A stretch of DNA of 64,000 nucleotides from Aquitalea aquatica (GCF_013911085.1 NZ_JACERN010000033.1:1-64000), one strand, 5' to 3'; positions 25,927 to 35,917 are shown, numbered from the stretch's first letter. The notes: generated from the sequence alone by a model not told the origin. Numbers and translations are program-made.

Positions 25927-28200
25927 ATGCCAGCCCAGCCCACTTTCACTTCACAACCATCCAGCCTGCTGCACAAACACCTGAAGCTGCTGCGGGAAGC
26001 CAACCGCCGCCACAAATGGCTGCTGGCCGGCCTGTATCTATTGTTGTGCGCCCTGCTGGGCCTGCTGCTGGTGCACGAAGCCATGCAACGTCAGCAACAG
26101 GCGCTGGATAGCCTGGCCAGCCAATTACAGGCCGATATCAACACGCACATACAGCTGGCGCTGGCCACGCTCGACCATGCCAGCACCCTACTACAGCAGC
26201 AAGCAGCCGACCCAACACCAAGCCTGCGCGATTTTGCTGGCCTCGCCACCGCACGCCAGCCGTTTATCGACTACCTGGGCTGGCAGCCGCGCATCCGCGC
26301 CGAGCAGCGCGCCCGCTTCGAACAACAGCAAAGCCAGCAGCGCGGGCAGGTCTTTGCCATCCGCGACTACTGGCTTACCCGCAACACCGCGGGCCAGGAC
26401 ACCGGCAACTATGTGCCGGCACCGCCACGCAATGACTATCTGCCACTGCTGATGCAAGAACCTTCGCCGCCGGCAACGCTGCGTGCCATGCAAGGACTGG
26501 ATCTGCTGCACGATCCGATATTGGGCCCGGTATTGCAGCAGGCAGTCAGCCAGGGCTCGGTGCAGCTCAGCCCACCCTGCCGCATCGGTCAGCACTGGCA
26601 TCTGCTGTTGCTGCAAGCCAGCTACAGCGCCAGCCCGCCCTCGCCCAACCCGCTGGTGCGCAGCGAGCAGTTGCAAGGCGTGTTACTGATGAGCTTGCAA
26701 CTGGACAGGCTGCTGGCGACATCCGCACCCCAATACGACGGAGTGCAAGTCACACTGCTGGCAGCTGACGGCAGCCGTAACCCCTTGTCCGGCAGCCATC
26801 CGGCGGCAGACGACAATAGTCTGCTACCGATGCAAAGCGCCCGCCTGCATCCAGCGCTGTCCACCACTGGTTATCGCCTGCAACTCGACCAGACACTGAC
26901 CTGGCAACAGCTGTCCGCCCCTTTGCTGGCCCTGGGCCTGGCCGCCAATACCTTGCTGTGCTACCTGTTATGGCTGCTGGCGGCCCAGCAGCAGCGCCAG
27001 CGCAATATCCGTCGCCGTGCCATGGATCACCTGCACCGCGAACGCGAACATGCCAGCGTCACCCTGCAGGCCATTGCCGATGCAGTAGTTACCTTCGACA
27101 CCGCCTTTCGCATCCAGTACCTCAATCCATCGGCAGGCATGCTGCTGGGGCCAGGCCATCGCAGCGTCATTGGCCAGAATGTGCGCCAGCTACTGCGTCT
27201 GGGCCATGAATTCGCCCGCCCCGGCAGCACCGACCCCTTCACCCAGGCCATGCAGACGCGTGACAGCGTCTACCTGCCGGATAGCAGCTACCTGACTCGC
27301 AACTCGGGTGAAAAGCTACTGGTGGAAGGCTGTGTATCGCCGGTATTCGACCAACAAGGCCGGCTGCTCGGTGCCGTACTCACCCTGCGCGACACCGCCC
27401 CGCGCCGTCAGCACATGCTGGCCGCACTGGAAGCCAGCGAACGCCGCCTGCGCCAGCACGAACAGGAGCTGGCGCGCGTGGCGCGCATCAATACCATGGG
27501 GGAAATGGCCTCCGGCATCGCTCATGAAATCAACCAGCCGCTGTCAGCCATTGTCAGCTACTGCCAGGCCAGCCTCAGCCTGCTGCAGGAAGAAGACCCC
27601 GACCTGCCGCTGGTGTGCCGCGCCATGCAGAACGCCGCCAACCAGGCACAGCGCGCCGGCCAGGTCATCCAGCGCCTGCGCGAATTCGTCAGCAAGCGCA
27701 ATCAGCACCAGAGCCTGCTGGACCCGAACCAGACCGTCAGCAATGCGCTCGCTTTGCTGGAATACGAGCTGCAAAGTCACGATATTCATCTGGAACAGTA
27801 TTTTTCCGACAAGCTCTCTGCCGTTTATGCTGATAACATTCAGCTGGAGCAGGTGATTTTGAACATATTGCGCAACGCCATCGACGCCATGGAAAGCGTT
27901 CACCCCTGGGGCCGGCTGATCATCAGCACCGAGCAGGATGCGACGCGAGTGCGTATCATGATCGCCGATAACGGCCCCGGCATTGCCGCAGCCCTGCAAG
28001 ACAAGATATTCGACCCCTTCTTCAGCACCAAACCCAACGGAATGGGGCTGGGACTGGCCATCTGCCAGACGGCCATCGACAATATGGGAGGTCAGATCCT
28101 GGCCAGCAACCGCCCATCCGGCGGCGCGCAATTCGTGATCGACCTCCCGGCACTTACCACATTGACAGCACCGGCTGTAGCAGGAGAACAAGTTTCATGA
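25927..28200 (+). CDS. Membrane sensor histidine kinase (CHASE-like, PAS, HisKA, HATPase)
   Basis: This 757-residue sensor has a transmembrane helix at about residues 33-52. A periplasmic CHASE-like domain (FIDYLGWQPRIRAEQR, then PILGPVLQQAVSQGS) follows, with a second transmembrane helix near 330-350. Then come a PAS domain (VTLQAIADAVVTFD), HisKA (GEMASGIAHEINQPLSAIV, His533) and HATPase (NILRNAIDAMES, IADNGPGI, GMGLGLAICQ). The HisKA wording is that of FixL/TtrS/DctB-type kinases paired with FixJ-type regulators. The regulator gene overlaps its stop by 4 bp. The stimulus is unknown; known CHASE-type sensors bind small extracellular ligands. Confidence 0.9.
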   Translation: MPAQPTFTSQPSSLLHKHLKLLREANRRHKWLLAGLYLLLCALLGLLLVHEAMQRQQQALDSLASQLQADINTHIQLALATLDHASTLLQQQAADPTPSLRDFAGLATARQPFIDYLGWQPRIRAEQRARFEQQQSQQRGQVFAIRDYWLTRNTAGQDTGNYVPAPPRNDYLPLLMQEPSPPATLRAMQGLDLLHDPILGPVLQQAVSQGSVQLSPPCRIGQHWHLLLLQASYSASPPSPNPLVRSEQLQGVLLMSLQLDRLLATSAPQYDGVQVTLLAADGSRNPLSGSHPAADDNSLLPMQSARLHPALSTTGYRLQLDQTLTWQQLSAPLLALGLAANTLLCYLLWLLAAQQQRQRNIRRRAMDHLHREREHASVTLQAIADAVVTFDTAFRIQYLNPSAGMLLGPGHRSVIGQNVRQLLRLGHEFARPGSTDPFTQAMQTRDSVYLPDSSYLTRNSGEKLLVEGCVSPVFDQQGRLLGAVLTLRDTAPRRQHMLAALEASERRLRQHEQELARVARINTMGEMASGIAHEINQPLSAIVSYCQASLSLLQEEDPDLPLVCRAMQNAANQAQRAGQVIQRLREFVSKRNQHQSLLDPNQTVSNALALLEYELQSHDIHLEQYFSDKLSAVYADNIQLEQVILNILRNAIDAMESVHPWGRLIISTEQDATRVRIMIADNGPGIAAALQDKIFDPFFSTKPNGMGLGLAICQTAIDNMGGQILASNRPSGGAQFVIDLPALTTLTAPAVAGEQVS

Positions 28201-28865
28201 AGTACATGATGCCAACCGTTTTCATCGTGGATGACGACCCGGCCGTGCGTGATTCGCTAGCCTTGCTGATCATGGCCCAGGGCATGCGCACAGTGACTTT
28301 CGCCAATGCGCTGGAGTTTCTCGAAAACTATACCGAAGGCGAAATCGGCTGCATGGTGCTGGACATCCGCATGCCACAGATTACCGGCCTGGCCCTGCAG
28401 GAAAAACTGGTGGAACGCGGCATCACAATTCCTATCGTGTTCATTACCGGCCATGGCGACATCGAACAGTGCCGCCGCGCCTTTCAGTCCGGTGCCATCG
28501 ACTTCCTGACCAAGCCCATCGACCAGAACCGCCTGATCGACAGCCTGCGCAAGGGCATCCGGATGAGCATTCACCAGCAGCAGCAGGAAGAAGAAACCCA
28601 GGAAGTCATGCAATTGCTGGATCGCATCAGCGGCCGCGAGCGCGAGGTGCTGGAACTGGTGGCCGATGGTATGTCCAGCAAGGAAATCGCCCGTCAGCTG
28701 GACCTGTCGCCGCGCACCATCGAGGTACATCGCGCCAACCTGTTCAGCAAGTTGGGGGTAGATTCGCTGGCCGACCTGATCCGTTTTTACCTGAAGGCGC
28801 TGGAAGCCACCGGCAAAAAACGCAGTGATGAGTCTTTTTTGAACGAAACCAGCGCAAGGCAGTAG
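28197..28865 (+). CDS. FixJ-type two-component response regulator
   Basis: This 222-residue regulator has a receiver domain with phospho-acceptor Asp56 (GCMVLDIRMPQITG), acidic pocket VDDDP, and Lys106 in DFLTKPIDQ. A C-terminal LuxR-type helix-turn-helix reads SGREREVLELVADGMSSKEI, DLSPRTIEVHRANLFSKL. The ATG at 28197 overlaps the kinase stop (ATGA), a sign of translational coupling. The linker is Gln/Glu-rich. Target genes are unknown; nearby genes on the same strand (nadK, recN) are housekeeping. Confidence 0.93.
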   Translation: MKYMMPTVFIVDDDPAVRDSLALLIMAQGMRTVTFANALEFLENYTEGEIGCMVLDIRMPQITGLALQEKLVERGITIPIVFITGHGDIEQCRRAFQSGAIDFLTKPIDQNRLIDSLRKGIRMSIHQQQQEEETQEVMQLLDRISGREREVLELVADGMSSKEIARQLDLSPRTIEVHRANLFSKLGVDSLADLIRFYLKALEATGKKRSDESFLNETSARQ

Positions 28866-28875
28866 AATCGCCCAC

Positions 28876-29751
28876 ATGGAACGACTGTTCAAACATGTCT
28901 GCCTGGTGGCACGACATAGCAAACCTCAAGTGGTGGAGTCGCTGCGCACGCTGGCCGACCACCTGGCCGCCGCCGGCATCACCGTGTTCGTCGACAAGGA
29001 AAGCGCCACGCCGGCCGAAGCCGGCCCGCACCTGCTGATCGAACGCAGTGACATGGGCAAGCTGGCCGATCTGGTCATCGTACTGGGTGGCGATGGCACC
29101 ATGCTGTCCATTGCCCGCGTACTGGCCCCCTACCGCGTACCGCTGGTGGGCATCAACCAGGGCCGGCTGGGTTTCATGACCGACATCCCGCGCCATGAAA
29201 TGCTGGAAGCCATCGACGCCATCCTCGCCGGCAACTTCATTCCGGAAAACCGCATCCTGCTGCAGGCCTCGCTCATCCGCGAAGATGCCGAGATAGCCAA
29301 TGCGCTGGCCTTCAACGACATCGTGTTCAGCCGTGGTGCCGTGGGTTCGATGATCGAATTCGAAGTCTTCATCGACAACCAGTTCGTCTACAGCCAGCGC
29401 TCGGACGGGCTGATCGTCGCCACACCTACCGGCTCCACCGCCTATTCGCTGGCTGCCGGCGGCCCTATCCTGCACCCCACGCTGCAGGCCATTGCCCTAG
29501 TGCCGATCTGCCCGCAATCGCTGAACAACCGCCCCATCGCCGTCAACGACTCTTGCGAAGTGGAATTCATGCTGACCCGCGGGCTGGACGCGCGCGTGCA
29601 CTTCGATGGCCAATCGCATTGCGACCTGATGGAAATGGACCGCGTGCTGATCCGCCGCTACCGCAACCCGCTGCGCATCCTGCATCCGGTGGGTTACAAC
29701 TACTACGACATGCTGCGCCACAAGCTTCACTGGGGCGAGCGACTGCTCTGA
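28876..29751 (+). CDS. nadK: NAD kinase
   Basis: NadK phosphorylates NAD+ to NADP+. The 291-residue protein has the GGDGT motif (VIVLGGDGTMLS, Asp73), LVGINQGRLGFMTDI, FNDIVFSRGAVGSMIEFEV and the TPTGSTAYSLAAGGPI block, all conserved. It starts 10 bp after the response regulator and is followed 12 bp later by recN. The nadK-recN pairing is common in beta- and gammaproteobacteria. Confidence 0.96.
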   Translation: MERLFKHVCLVARHSKPQVVESLRTLADHLAAAGITVFVDKESATPAEAGPHLLIERSDMGKLADLVIVLGGDGTMLSIARVLAPYRVPLVGINQGRLGFMTDIPRHEMLEAIDAILAGNFIPENRILLQASLIREDAEIANALAFNDIVFSRGAVGSMIEFEVFIDNQFVYSQRSDGLIVATPTGSTAYSLAAGGPILHPTLQAIALVPICPQSLNNRPIAVNDSCEVEFMLTRGLDARVHFDGQSHCDLMEMDRVLIRRYRNPLRILHPVGYNYYDMLRHKLHWGERLL

Positions 29752-29763
29752 CACGCACACACC

Positions 29764-31434
29764 ATGCTGCTATCCCTACTGGTCAAAGATTTTGTCATCG
29801 TTGACAGCATTGCGCTGGACTTCGCCCCCGGCTTCACCGTACTCACCGGCGAAACCGGTGCCGGCAAATCCATCCTGCTGGATGCCCTCGGCCTGTTGCT
29901 GGGCGACCGTGCCGAAGGCTCGCTGGTGCGCGAAGGAGCCGAAAAGGCAGAAATCAGCGCCGAGTTCGACAGCCGCCAGCGCCCGGAAATCAATGCTTGG
30001 CTGCAGGAAAATGCCCTGTCCGGCGACGACGACATCGTGCTGATTCGCCGCGTACTGGATAAATCCGGCCGTTCGCGCAGCTTTATCAACGGTCAACCGG
30101 CGACGCTATCCCAACTCAAACAGCTGGGCGAGTTTCTGGTCGACATCCACGGCCAGCATGCGCACCAGTCACTGGTAAAGAGCGAAGCCCAGCGTGAGCT
30201 GCTGGATGCCTATGCCGGCAGCAGCTCGCTGGCGCGCGAAGTGCACCAGGCCTGGCAGGAGTGGCAAGCCGCCCGCAAGGCACGTGCCGATGCCGACAAG
30301 CTGTCGCGCGAATCCGAAGTGGAGCGCGAACGGCTCAACTGGCAGATCAACGAACTGAGCGAACTTGGTCTGCAACAGGATGAATGGGCCAGCCTCAACC
30401 AGAGCCACTCGCGTCTGGCCAATGCTGCCGAGCTGGTACAGAGCGCCCAGTACGCCGTGGACACCCTGTCCGAGATGGAGGGCAACTGCCTGTCCGTGCT
30501 CACCCAGGTGCAAACCCGCCTGAGCAAGCTGGCCAACCTGGACCCACGGCTGGCCGACACCCTGTCGCTGCTGGATTCGGTCGACGCCGAACTGCGCGAA
30601 GTGGTGTACAGCCTGCGCGACTACGCCAGCGACATCGATGAAGACCCGGGCCAACTGCAGCAAGTGGAAAGCCGCATCGACAGCCTGATGAGCATGGCCC
30701 GCAAATACCGTGTACAGCCGCAGGAACTGCCGCTCAAGCTGGAAGACTGGCAAACCCAGCTGGCCGCACTGGAAGCCTCCACCGACAGCGAAGCCCTAGC
30801 ACTGGCCGAAACCGCCAGCCTGTCACGCTACCGCACCCTGGCCGAAGCCCTGTCCGGAAAACGCCGCCAGGCCGCCAGCGAACTATCGGCCCGCATCAGC
30901 AAGGAAATGCAGCAGCTGGCCATGAGCAGCGCCCGCTTTGCCATCGAACTGGCCGCGCTGGCCGAACCCGGCGCCCACGGACTGGAATCCATCGAATACC
31001 TGGTGGCCGCCAACGCCGGCACCAGCCTGCGCCCACTGGCCAAGGTAGCCTCCGGCGGCGAACTGTCGCGCATCAGCCTAGCCATGCAAGTGGTGATCAG
31101 CCAGGTAGCCAGCGTGCCGACGCTGATATTCGACGAAGTGGACGTAGGGATTGGCGGCCGCGTGGCAGAAGTCATCGGCCACATGCTCAAGCAGCTGGGC
31201 CAGCGCTATCAGGTGCTGTGCATCACCCACCTGCCCCAGGTAGCCTCCTGCGGCGAGCAGCACTGGCAAGTCAGCAAGCGCGAAGAGAAAAAGCGCGTGG
31301 TCAGCCGCATCACCCCGCTGGAGCACGAACAGCGCGTGCTGGAAATCGCCCGCATGCTAGGCGGTGCCGAACTCACCCAGACCACCCGCCAGCACGCCGC
31401 AGAAATGCTGGAAATGAACCGTGCAACCCCCTAG
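29764..31434 (+). CDS. recN: DNA repair protein RecN
   Basis: RecN is an SMC-like ATPase acting in double-strand break repair. The 556-residue protein has Walker A GETGAGKSILLDALGLLLG, a long coiled-coil middle (about residues 150-370), the ABC signature VASGGELSRISLAMQ, and Walker B TLIFDEVDVGIGG. Its length equals the family norm. The gene usually carries an SOS box, but here it follows nadK by 12 bp and I see no separate promoter. Confidence 0.96.
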   Translation: MLLSLLVKDFVIVDSIALDFAPGFTVLTGETGAGKSILLDALGLLLGDRAEGSLVREGAEKAEISAEFDSRQRPEINAWLQENALSGDDDIVLIRRVLDKSGRSRSFINGQPATLSQLKQLGEFLVDIHGQHAHQSLVKSEAQRELLDAYAGSSSLAREVHQAWQEWQAARKARADADKLSRESEVERERLNWQINELSELGLQQDEWASLNQSHSRLANAAELVQSAQYAVDTLSEMEGNCLSVLTQVQTRLSKLANLDPRLADTLSLLDSVDAELREVVYSLRDYASDIDEDPGQLQQVESRIDSLMSMARKYRVQPQELPLKLEDWQTQLAALEASTDSEALALAETASLSRYRTLAEALSGKRRQAASELSARISKEMQQLAMSSARFAIELAALAEPGAHGLESIEYLVAANAGTSLRPLAKVASGGELSRISLAMQVVISQVASVPTLIFDEVDVGIGGRVAEVIGHMLKQLGQRYQVLCITHLPQVASCGEQHWQVSKREEKKRVVSRITPLEHEQRVLEIARMLGGAELTQTTRQHAAEMLEMNRATP

Positions 31435-31508
31435 CCAAATGGGCTGAGTACGGTTATGATTGCGTCCTCTTTGCCAACGGTGCCAAGCGCCGATGACATG
31501 GACACTGC

Positions 31509-31596
31509 GGAGGTTTGGGTGAGTGGTTTAAACCAGCAGTCTTGAAAACTGCCGACGGGAAACCGTCCGTGGGTTCGAATCCCACAGCCTCCGCCA
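31509..31596 (+). tRNA. tRNA-Ser (anticodon UGA)
   Basis: The acceptor stem GGAGGTT pairs with AGCCTCC, with discriminator G and an encoded CCA. The anticodon loop CTTGAAA gives UGA. The variable arm is long (GCCGACGGGAAACCGTCCG), as in serine tRNAs, and the T-loop reads TTCGAAT. Total length is 88 nt. Confidence 0.95.
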
Positions 31597-31604
31597 AAAC
31601 ACAA

Positions 31605-31656
31605 AAAAGCCCTGAATTTCCTTCCTAATCAATAGGTTGCGAACTTCAGGGCTTTT
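31605..31656 (+). terminator. Terminator of tRNA-Ser
   Basis: AAAAGCCCTGAA pairs perfectly with TTCAGGGCTTTT (12 bp) across a 28-nt loop, starting 9 nt beyond the CCA end. The T-run is in the second arm. Confidence 0.65.
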
Positions 31657-31867
31657 CAATTTATCACACGTATTTACCACACGCGCTATCTGGGTGGAAA
31701 TCGACCAAACAAGGGTTTCGCCATATCCCATTATGGAAAGGAGACCCTCCCCATTCTGTTGCTAAAACTTCACCGGTGGATACTCCCGCTCCTCTAGCTC
31801 CTGTCATGCCTTGTCCCCAGCAGTGAATCTTGTAGCTGAGATCATGGAGTCGGCGCATTCAACAGCA

Positions 31868-32329
31868 TCATTTCACGTCAATAGCCGCAGCCGACTTGAT
31901 AAGGGTTGTAGCCAGACTGGCCAGATTGGCATCGCTCATCCCGTTTGCCTGGTACTGGCAAAGGTAGAAACTTCCGACGAGCAGGAATGCCGTTCTTTCC
32001 GTCGATACGTTCAGCGCCTTCGCTGTTTTGATCAGCTCAGAGTTGACCTTTGCCACATCCTCCGGCGTTGAATTGCTTGGAATTTTCTCAAATACCTTTA
32101 GCACCGAGTCAGAGAGATTGGCCGTTACTTTCGAGTTCACATCATTCATTGTCAGGGCCATCTGCATGCACGCCTTTGGACCGGAGCTCGGATTGGCCGC
32201 AGGAACCACCAAGGCGGCTGACAAATCATTCCGCCACGCCATGATTCCCGCACCCGTGCTATTAAAGCGAGAATGCGTGGCACATCCGGTAAGCAAGGTT
32301 GCAAGAACTGCCAGACATAACATTTTCAT
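31868..32329 (-). CDS. Lipoprotein of unknown function
   Basis: This 153-residue protein has a lipoprotein signal peptide with lipobox LLTGCATHS (Cys16), so it is anchored in a membrane. The mature protein has two more Cys (PKACMQM and LCQYQ) that may form a disulfide, and is otherwise helical and polar (NSELIKTAKALNVSTERTAF). GGAAAACGATC precedes the ATG. I recognise no domain. The region between the tRNA and this gene is lower in GC than its surroundings, which hints at acquired DNA. Confidence 0.8.
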   Translation of the reverse strand: MKMLCLAVLATLLTGCATHSRFNSTGAGIMAWRNDLSAALVVPAANPSSGPKACMQMALTMNDVNSKVTANLSDSVLKVFEKIPSNSTPEDVAKVNSELIKTAKALNVSTERTAFLLVGSFYLCQYQANGMSDANLASLATTLIKSAAAIDVK

Positions 32330-32802
32330 GATCGTTTTCCTTTTCGCTGAGCAAGCCCCTTGAGCAAGATGAAAGGTCAGATACTGTTTTTAACGGCGTT
32401 ATGTCAATGTAGTTTGTAATGCCGAATAAATAAACGGTTTTTGTGTGATGGGTCAGCTCGGATAAGCCAGCCAGAAGAGCAAGGCAGCGACAATTACGAC
32501 GCCGACCATCCGCACCGTGTTGATGGCTTCGCGCGCGTTCCTCTGCTGTCCGCGTTGACCGTGCCCCTAGCGGCGTGGATCGCATAGACGCCAGTGATAC
32601 TAGCCTTATCCTGCCGACTCAGAATCATCAAGCAGGATACCTGGCCTCTTCTCAGAGATTTCTGCGTCTTGCCTGGCTTCACTTCCAGCCCCAGTACTGG
32701 CTGGACGATCTCAGGTGCACTGGTGTTGATACCCGTGCAAAGCCGCTGTTTAGTACATATAAATAATGCTAAGGACATTTATTTTGCAGAGGAGCCCTGC
32801 AT
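32330..32802. other. Intergenic stretch without recognisable gene
   Basis: About 470 bp between the divergent lipoprotein and solute-binding genes. Frames on both strands (one of 63 and one of 94 codons) have no ribosome-binding site or family motif. The promoters of both flanking genes must lie here. The sequence is patchy in composition, which fits degraded foreign DNA. Confidence 0.5.
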
Positions 32803-33537
32803 ATGCCCGGCTTACCAAGCATATTGGCACTCAGTTTGCTGCTCATGCCATGCATCGCCCTGGCCACCGAGCCCAGCAGAACCATCATTCTGGAATGCGA
32901 CTACCTACCCAGCATCTGCAACCAGCCAGATGAGCCCAGCCCAGGTTTGATGATAGAGATTGGCAGCGAGGCCATACGCCGGGCAGGCTACATGCCACAA
33001 ACCAAGATTCGTCCGTGGAACCGTGCCATGCGCGAGGTCATCGACAGCAACAACGCCATCATCATCTACTTTGCCCGCACACCGGAACGAGAACCGCTGT
33101 TTCACTGGATCACCGTCATCAACAGTACTGACTTCAGGCTCTTCACCAGAGACGGCGCCACACCCTACAACACGCTGCAGCAAGCCACAGCCGCAGGACT
33201 CATCGGCGTACGAACCGGCTCCAGCGTCCTCAACTGGCTAGCCCAGCAAGGTGTCAGCAAACAGCAGATAGAACAAAGCCAATTAACAGAAATGGCGAAA
33301 ATGCTCAAAGCAGGCCGTATTGGCAGCTTTCTGGGGGCATCGGCCACCTTCAAACCAAGCTACCAGCAACAAATCGGTGCCATGCCGGTAGAAGGCAATG
33401 TGCTATACAGCAGCGAGAACTGGATCGCATCCGGCCCTCGCTTTCCACCCGAAACAGCCGCAAAAATCGCCACCGCCCTCAGCCGGATGAAAGAAGATGG
33501 CTTTATCGAACAGCTCACCCGCAAGTATGGCAAGTAA
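32803..33537 (+). CDS. Periplasmic family 3 solute-binding protein
   Basis: This 244-residue exported protein has a signal peptide ending CIALATEP and a GAGGAG ribosome-binding site. The SBP_bac_3 features are PGLMIEIGSEAIRRAGY, IRPWNRAMREVI, IIYFARTPEREPLFHW and IGVRTGSSVLNWLAQQ. It shares its plan with the protein at 15.0 kb (both have ARTPERE or TRTPERE). Mature Cys residues (ILECDYLPSICNQ) could form a disulfide. There is no transporter beside it; the ligand is unknown. Confidence 0.85.
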   Translation: MPGLPSILALSLLLMPCIALATEPSRTIILECDYLPSICNQPDEPSPGLMIEIGSEAIRRAGYMPQTKIRPWNRAMREVIDSNNAIIIYFARTPEREPLFHWITVINSTDFRLFTRDGATPYNTLQQATAAGLIGVRTGSSVLNWLAQQGVSKQQIEQSQLTEMAKMLKAGRIGSFLGASATFKPSYQQQIGAMPVEGNVLYSSENWIASGPRFPPETAAKIATALSRMKEDGFIEQLTRKYGK

Positions 33538-33650
33538 GTAGCCAAACCACGCAGCCACAACCACACATCCAGGGACGACACCGCCGGCATTGTAGGTAGC
33601 AGTCGCTACTCTAATACGGTTGTCACGGGGCAGACCGTGACGTCATCCCA

Positions 33651-34919
33651 TCACACCGCCAGCGGCTCCAGCTTGCGCAGACGCAGTGCAATCAGCAGCA
33701 GCATGACCAGCCCCAGTGCGATCATTGCCGCCACGCCATTCCATTTGCCCATGCCCCACAGCAAGCCGGAGAAGGAGCCCACCACGCTGGAACCCAGATA
33801 ATAGGCAGTGAGGTAAAACGCAGAGGCCAACGCCTTGCCGCGTTGTGCCCGGCGGCCTATCCAGCTGCTGGCAACGGAATGGCCACCAAAGAAGCCGAAG
33901 GTAAACAGCGCAATGCCCGGCACCATCAGCCACAGCGAGTCGGCCAGCGTGCAAACCAGCCCGGCAGCCATCAGCAGCACCATCAGCCACAACATGTTAC
34001 GGCGGCCAAAGCGGTCAGCCATGCGCCCCACCCAGGCCGAGGCCCAGATGCCCACCATATAGAGCGAGAACACAAAGCCCAGCACGCTGTGGCTCAGATT
34101 GAAGGGTGCGGCCAGCAGGCGGAAACCCAGGTAGTTGTACAGGCTGACAAAGCAACCCATGAACAGGAAGGCCGACAGGAACAACCAGGGCAGGCCGCCA
34201 TCGGCAAAATGGCTGGACACATCGCGGCGCAGCTCGGCCAGATTCAATGGCAGCGGCTTGAAGTGGCGCGAATCCGGCAGGCTGCGCCAGAACTCGATGG
34301 CACCGGCCACGCCCAGCACACCCAGTGCCAGCACGGCAGCGCGCCAGCCAAAATGGTCGGCAATCACCGCTGCCAGAAAGCGCCCGCTCATGCCACCCAG
34401 CGCATTACCGGCGATATACAGGCCGATGGAATGGCCCAGCGACAGCGGTTCCACCTCTTCACTCAGATAGGCCATGGCCACCGCAGGCAGGCCGGCCAGC
34501 ACCACACCAAAAATGGCGCGCAGATAGAGAAACTGCTGAAAGCTGGGCGCAAAGGCTGCCAGCAGCATCAGCAACGCCGCCAGGCTCAGCGCGATATTCA
34601 TGACCGGCTTGCGCCCCACCTTGTCAGCCAGAAAACTGGCCGGAATTAGCGCCAGCGCCAGGCCGGTGGTGGGCACCGACAGCACGCTACTGGCCGCCGC
34701 CGGCGACAGGGCAAAGTCGTGGGCAAACATCGGCATCAGCGGCTGCATGCTGTACAGCATGGAAAAAGTGCAAAAGCCACCCACAAACATGGCACGCGCC
34801 GTGGCGCGAAATGCGGTGGAACCGGCATGCAGACGGGGGGCGGCGGAAATGGTGTTCTCCTGGGTAGCAGCGGCAGCTGAATTCAGCGTAGCAGCACAGG
34901 AGGCAGAGTCGGAAGGCAT
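33651..34919 (-). CDS. Major facilitator superfamily exporter (YnfM-like)
   Basis: This 422-residue, 12-helix MFS transporter has motif A LADKVGRKPVM in the loop between helices 2 and 3. The hydrophilic N-terminal extension of about 40 residues and the FCTFSMLYSMQPLMPMF first helix resemble E. coli YnfM, an arabinose/drug-exporter-type MFS. It is divergent from a LysR gene with a 101-bp gap, the same layout as ynfL-ynfM. The substrate is unknown. Confidence 0.88.
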   Translation of the reverse strand: MPSDSASCAATLNSAAAATQENTISAAPRLHAGSTAFRATARAMFVGGFCTFSMLYSMQPLMPMFAHDFALSPAAASSVLSVPTTGLALALIPASFLADKVGRKPVMNIALSLAALLMLLAAFAPSFQQFLYLRAIFGVVLAGLPAVAMAYLSEEVEPLSLGHSIGLYIAGNALGGMSGRFLAAVIADHFGWRAAVLALGVLGVAGAIEFWRSLPDSRHFKPLPLNLAELRRDVSSHFADGGLPWLFLSAFLFMGCFVSLYNYLGFRLLAAPFNLSHSVLGFVFSLYMVGIWASAWVGRMADRFGRRNMLWLMVLLMAAGLVCTLADSLWLMVPGIALFTFGFFGGHSVASSWIGRRAQRGKALASAFYLTAYYLGSSVVGSFSGLLWGMGKWNGVAAMIALGLVMLLLIALRLRKLEPLAV

Positions 34920-35020
34920 GATGAAACCGCTAGCAGTGATACAGGTTTTGAGCTTATTCCTTGACTAAACCTCAGTCCAATATATCTTTACTCAACCATC
35001 AATACTTTTAAAATATCAAT

Positions 35021-35917
35021 ATGGAACTGCGTCATCTGCGTTATTTCGTCACCGTGGCCGAAGAACTGCATTTCACCCGCGCCGCAGAACGCCTGCATAT
35101 AGCCCAGCCGCCGCTGTCCCAGCAGATACAGGCGCTGGAGGCCGAGCTGGGCACACCGCTGTTTCTACGGCAAAACCGCAAGGTGGAACTGACGGCAGCC
35201 GGCAAACAGTTTCTGCTGCGTGCCCGGCGCATTCTGGCGGATACCGAGGACGCCGCCGAACAGGCCCGCCGCGCCGCACGCGGGGAAATCGGCGAGCTGC
35301 GCATCGGCTTTACCTCTTCCCTGCCGCTTACCCCCATCCTGCCGGCCGCACTGCATGCTTATCGCCAGCACTTTCCGGCGGTGCGGCTGACACTGCGCGA
35401 AATGTTCACCACCGACCAGTTTGCCGCGCTACAACAACAGGAAATCGATGTGGGTTTCGTCCGTTTCAACGGGCTGTCACCGGCTGACAAGGTATTGGTA
35501 CAGGAATTACGACGCGATCCGCTGCTGGTGGTGATCAATAGTAGCCACCCGCTGGCTGGCGCGCCCAGCCTGTCGCTGGCCCAGCTACGCGACGAAGGCA
35601 TGATCAGCTACCCGCGCAGCGCCGGTACCGGGCTGCACAGTGTCATCCGTCAATTATGCGAGGCTTGCGGCTTTGAACCGCGCATCACTCAGGAAGCTGG
35701 CGAAGCCACCACCCAGGTGGGGCTGGTGGCAGCCGGCCTGGGCATTGCCATCCTGCCGTCCCCGCTGGAGTGTGTGCAGTTACCCGGAGTGCGCTATATC
35801 CCGCTGACTGACGACGGGGCTTATCTGGCCATGGGCATTGCCACGCGCGAGGGTGACAGCTCACCGCTGATGGCTGGATTCATCGCCCATTTGTGGGATG
35901 AAATCCCTGCGGTTTAG
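35021..35917 (+). CDS. LysR family regulator (YnfL-like)
   Basis: This 298-residue LysR protein starts MELRHLRYFVTVAEELHFTR and continues RAAERLHIAQPPLSQQIQAL, the standard winged helix of the BenM/CatM/YnfL group. The effector domain (LRIGFTSSLPLTPILPAAL) resembles aromatic-acid-responsive members. It is divergent from the MFS gene and probably controls it. No clear Shine-Dalgarno is visible; the AT-rich leader (34,960-35,020) should hold the shared operator. Confidence 0.9.
   Translation: MELRHLRYFVTVAEELHFTRAAERLHIAQPPLSQQIQALEAELGTPLFLRQNRKVELTAAGKQFLLRARRILADTEDAAEQARRAARGEIGELRIGFTSSLPLTPILPAALHAYRQHFPAVRLTLREMFTTDQFAALQQQEIDVGFVRFNGLSPADKVLVQELRRDPLLVVINSSHPLAGAPSLSLAQLRDEGMISYPRSAGTGLHSVIRQLCEACGFEPRITQEAGEATTQVGLVAAGLGIAILPSPLECVQLPGVRYIPLTDDGAYLAMGIATREGDSSPLMAGFIAHLWDEIPAV

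Noticed and set aside
31528-31731. Minus-strand frame of 67 codons containing LWDSNPR
   Set aside because: It is the antisense of the tRNA-Ser gene; this DSNPR wording is a well-known false gene product over tRNA-Ser.
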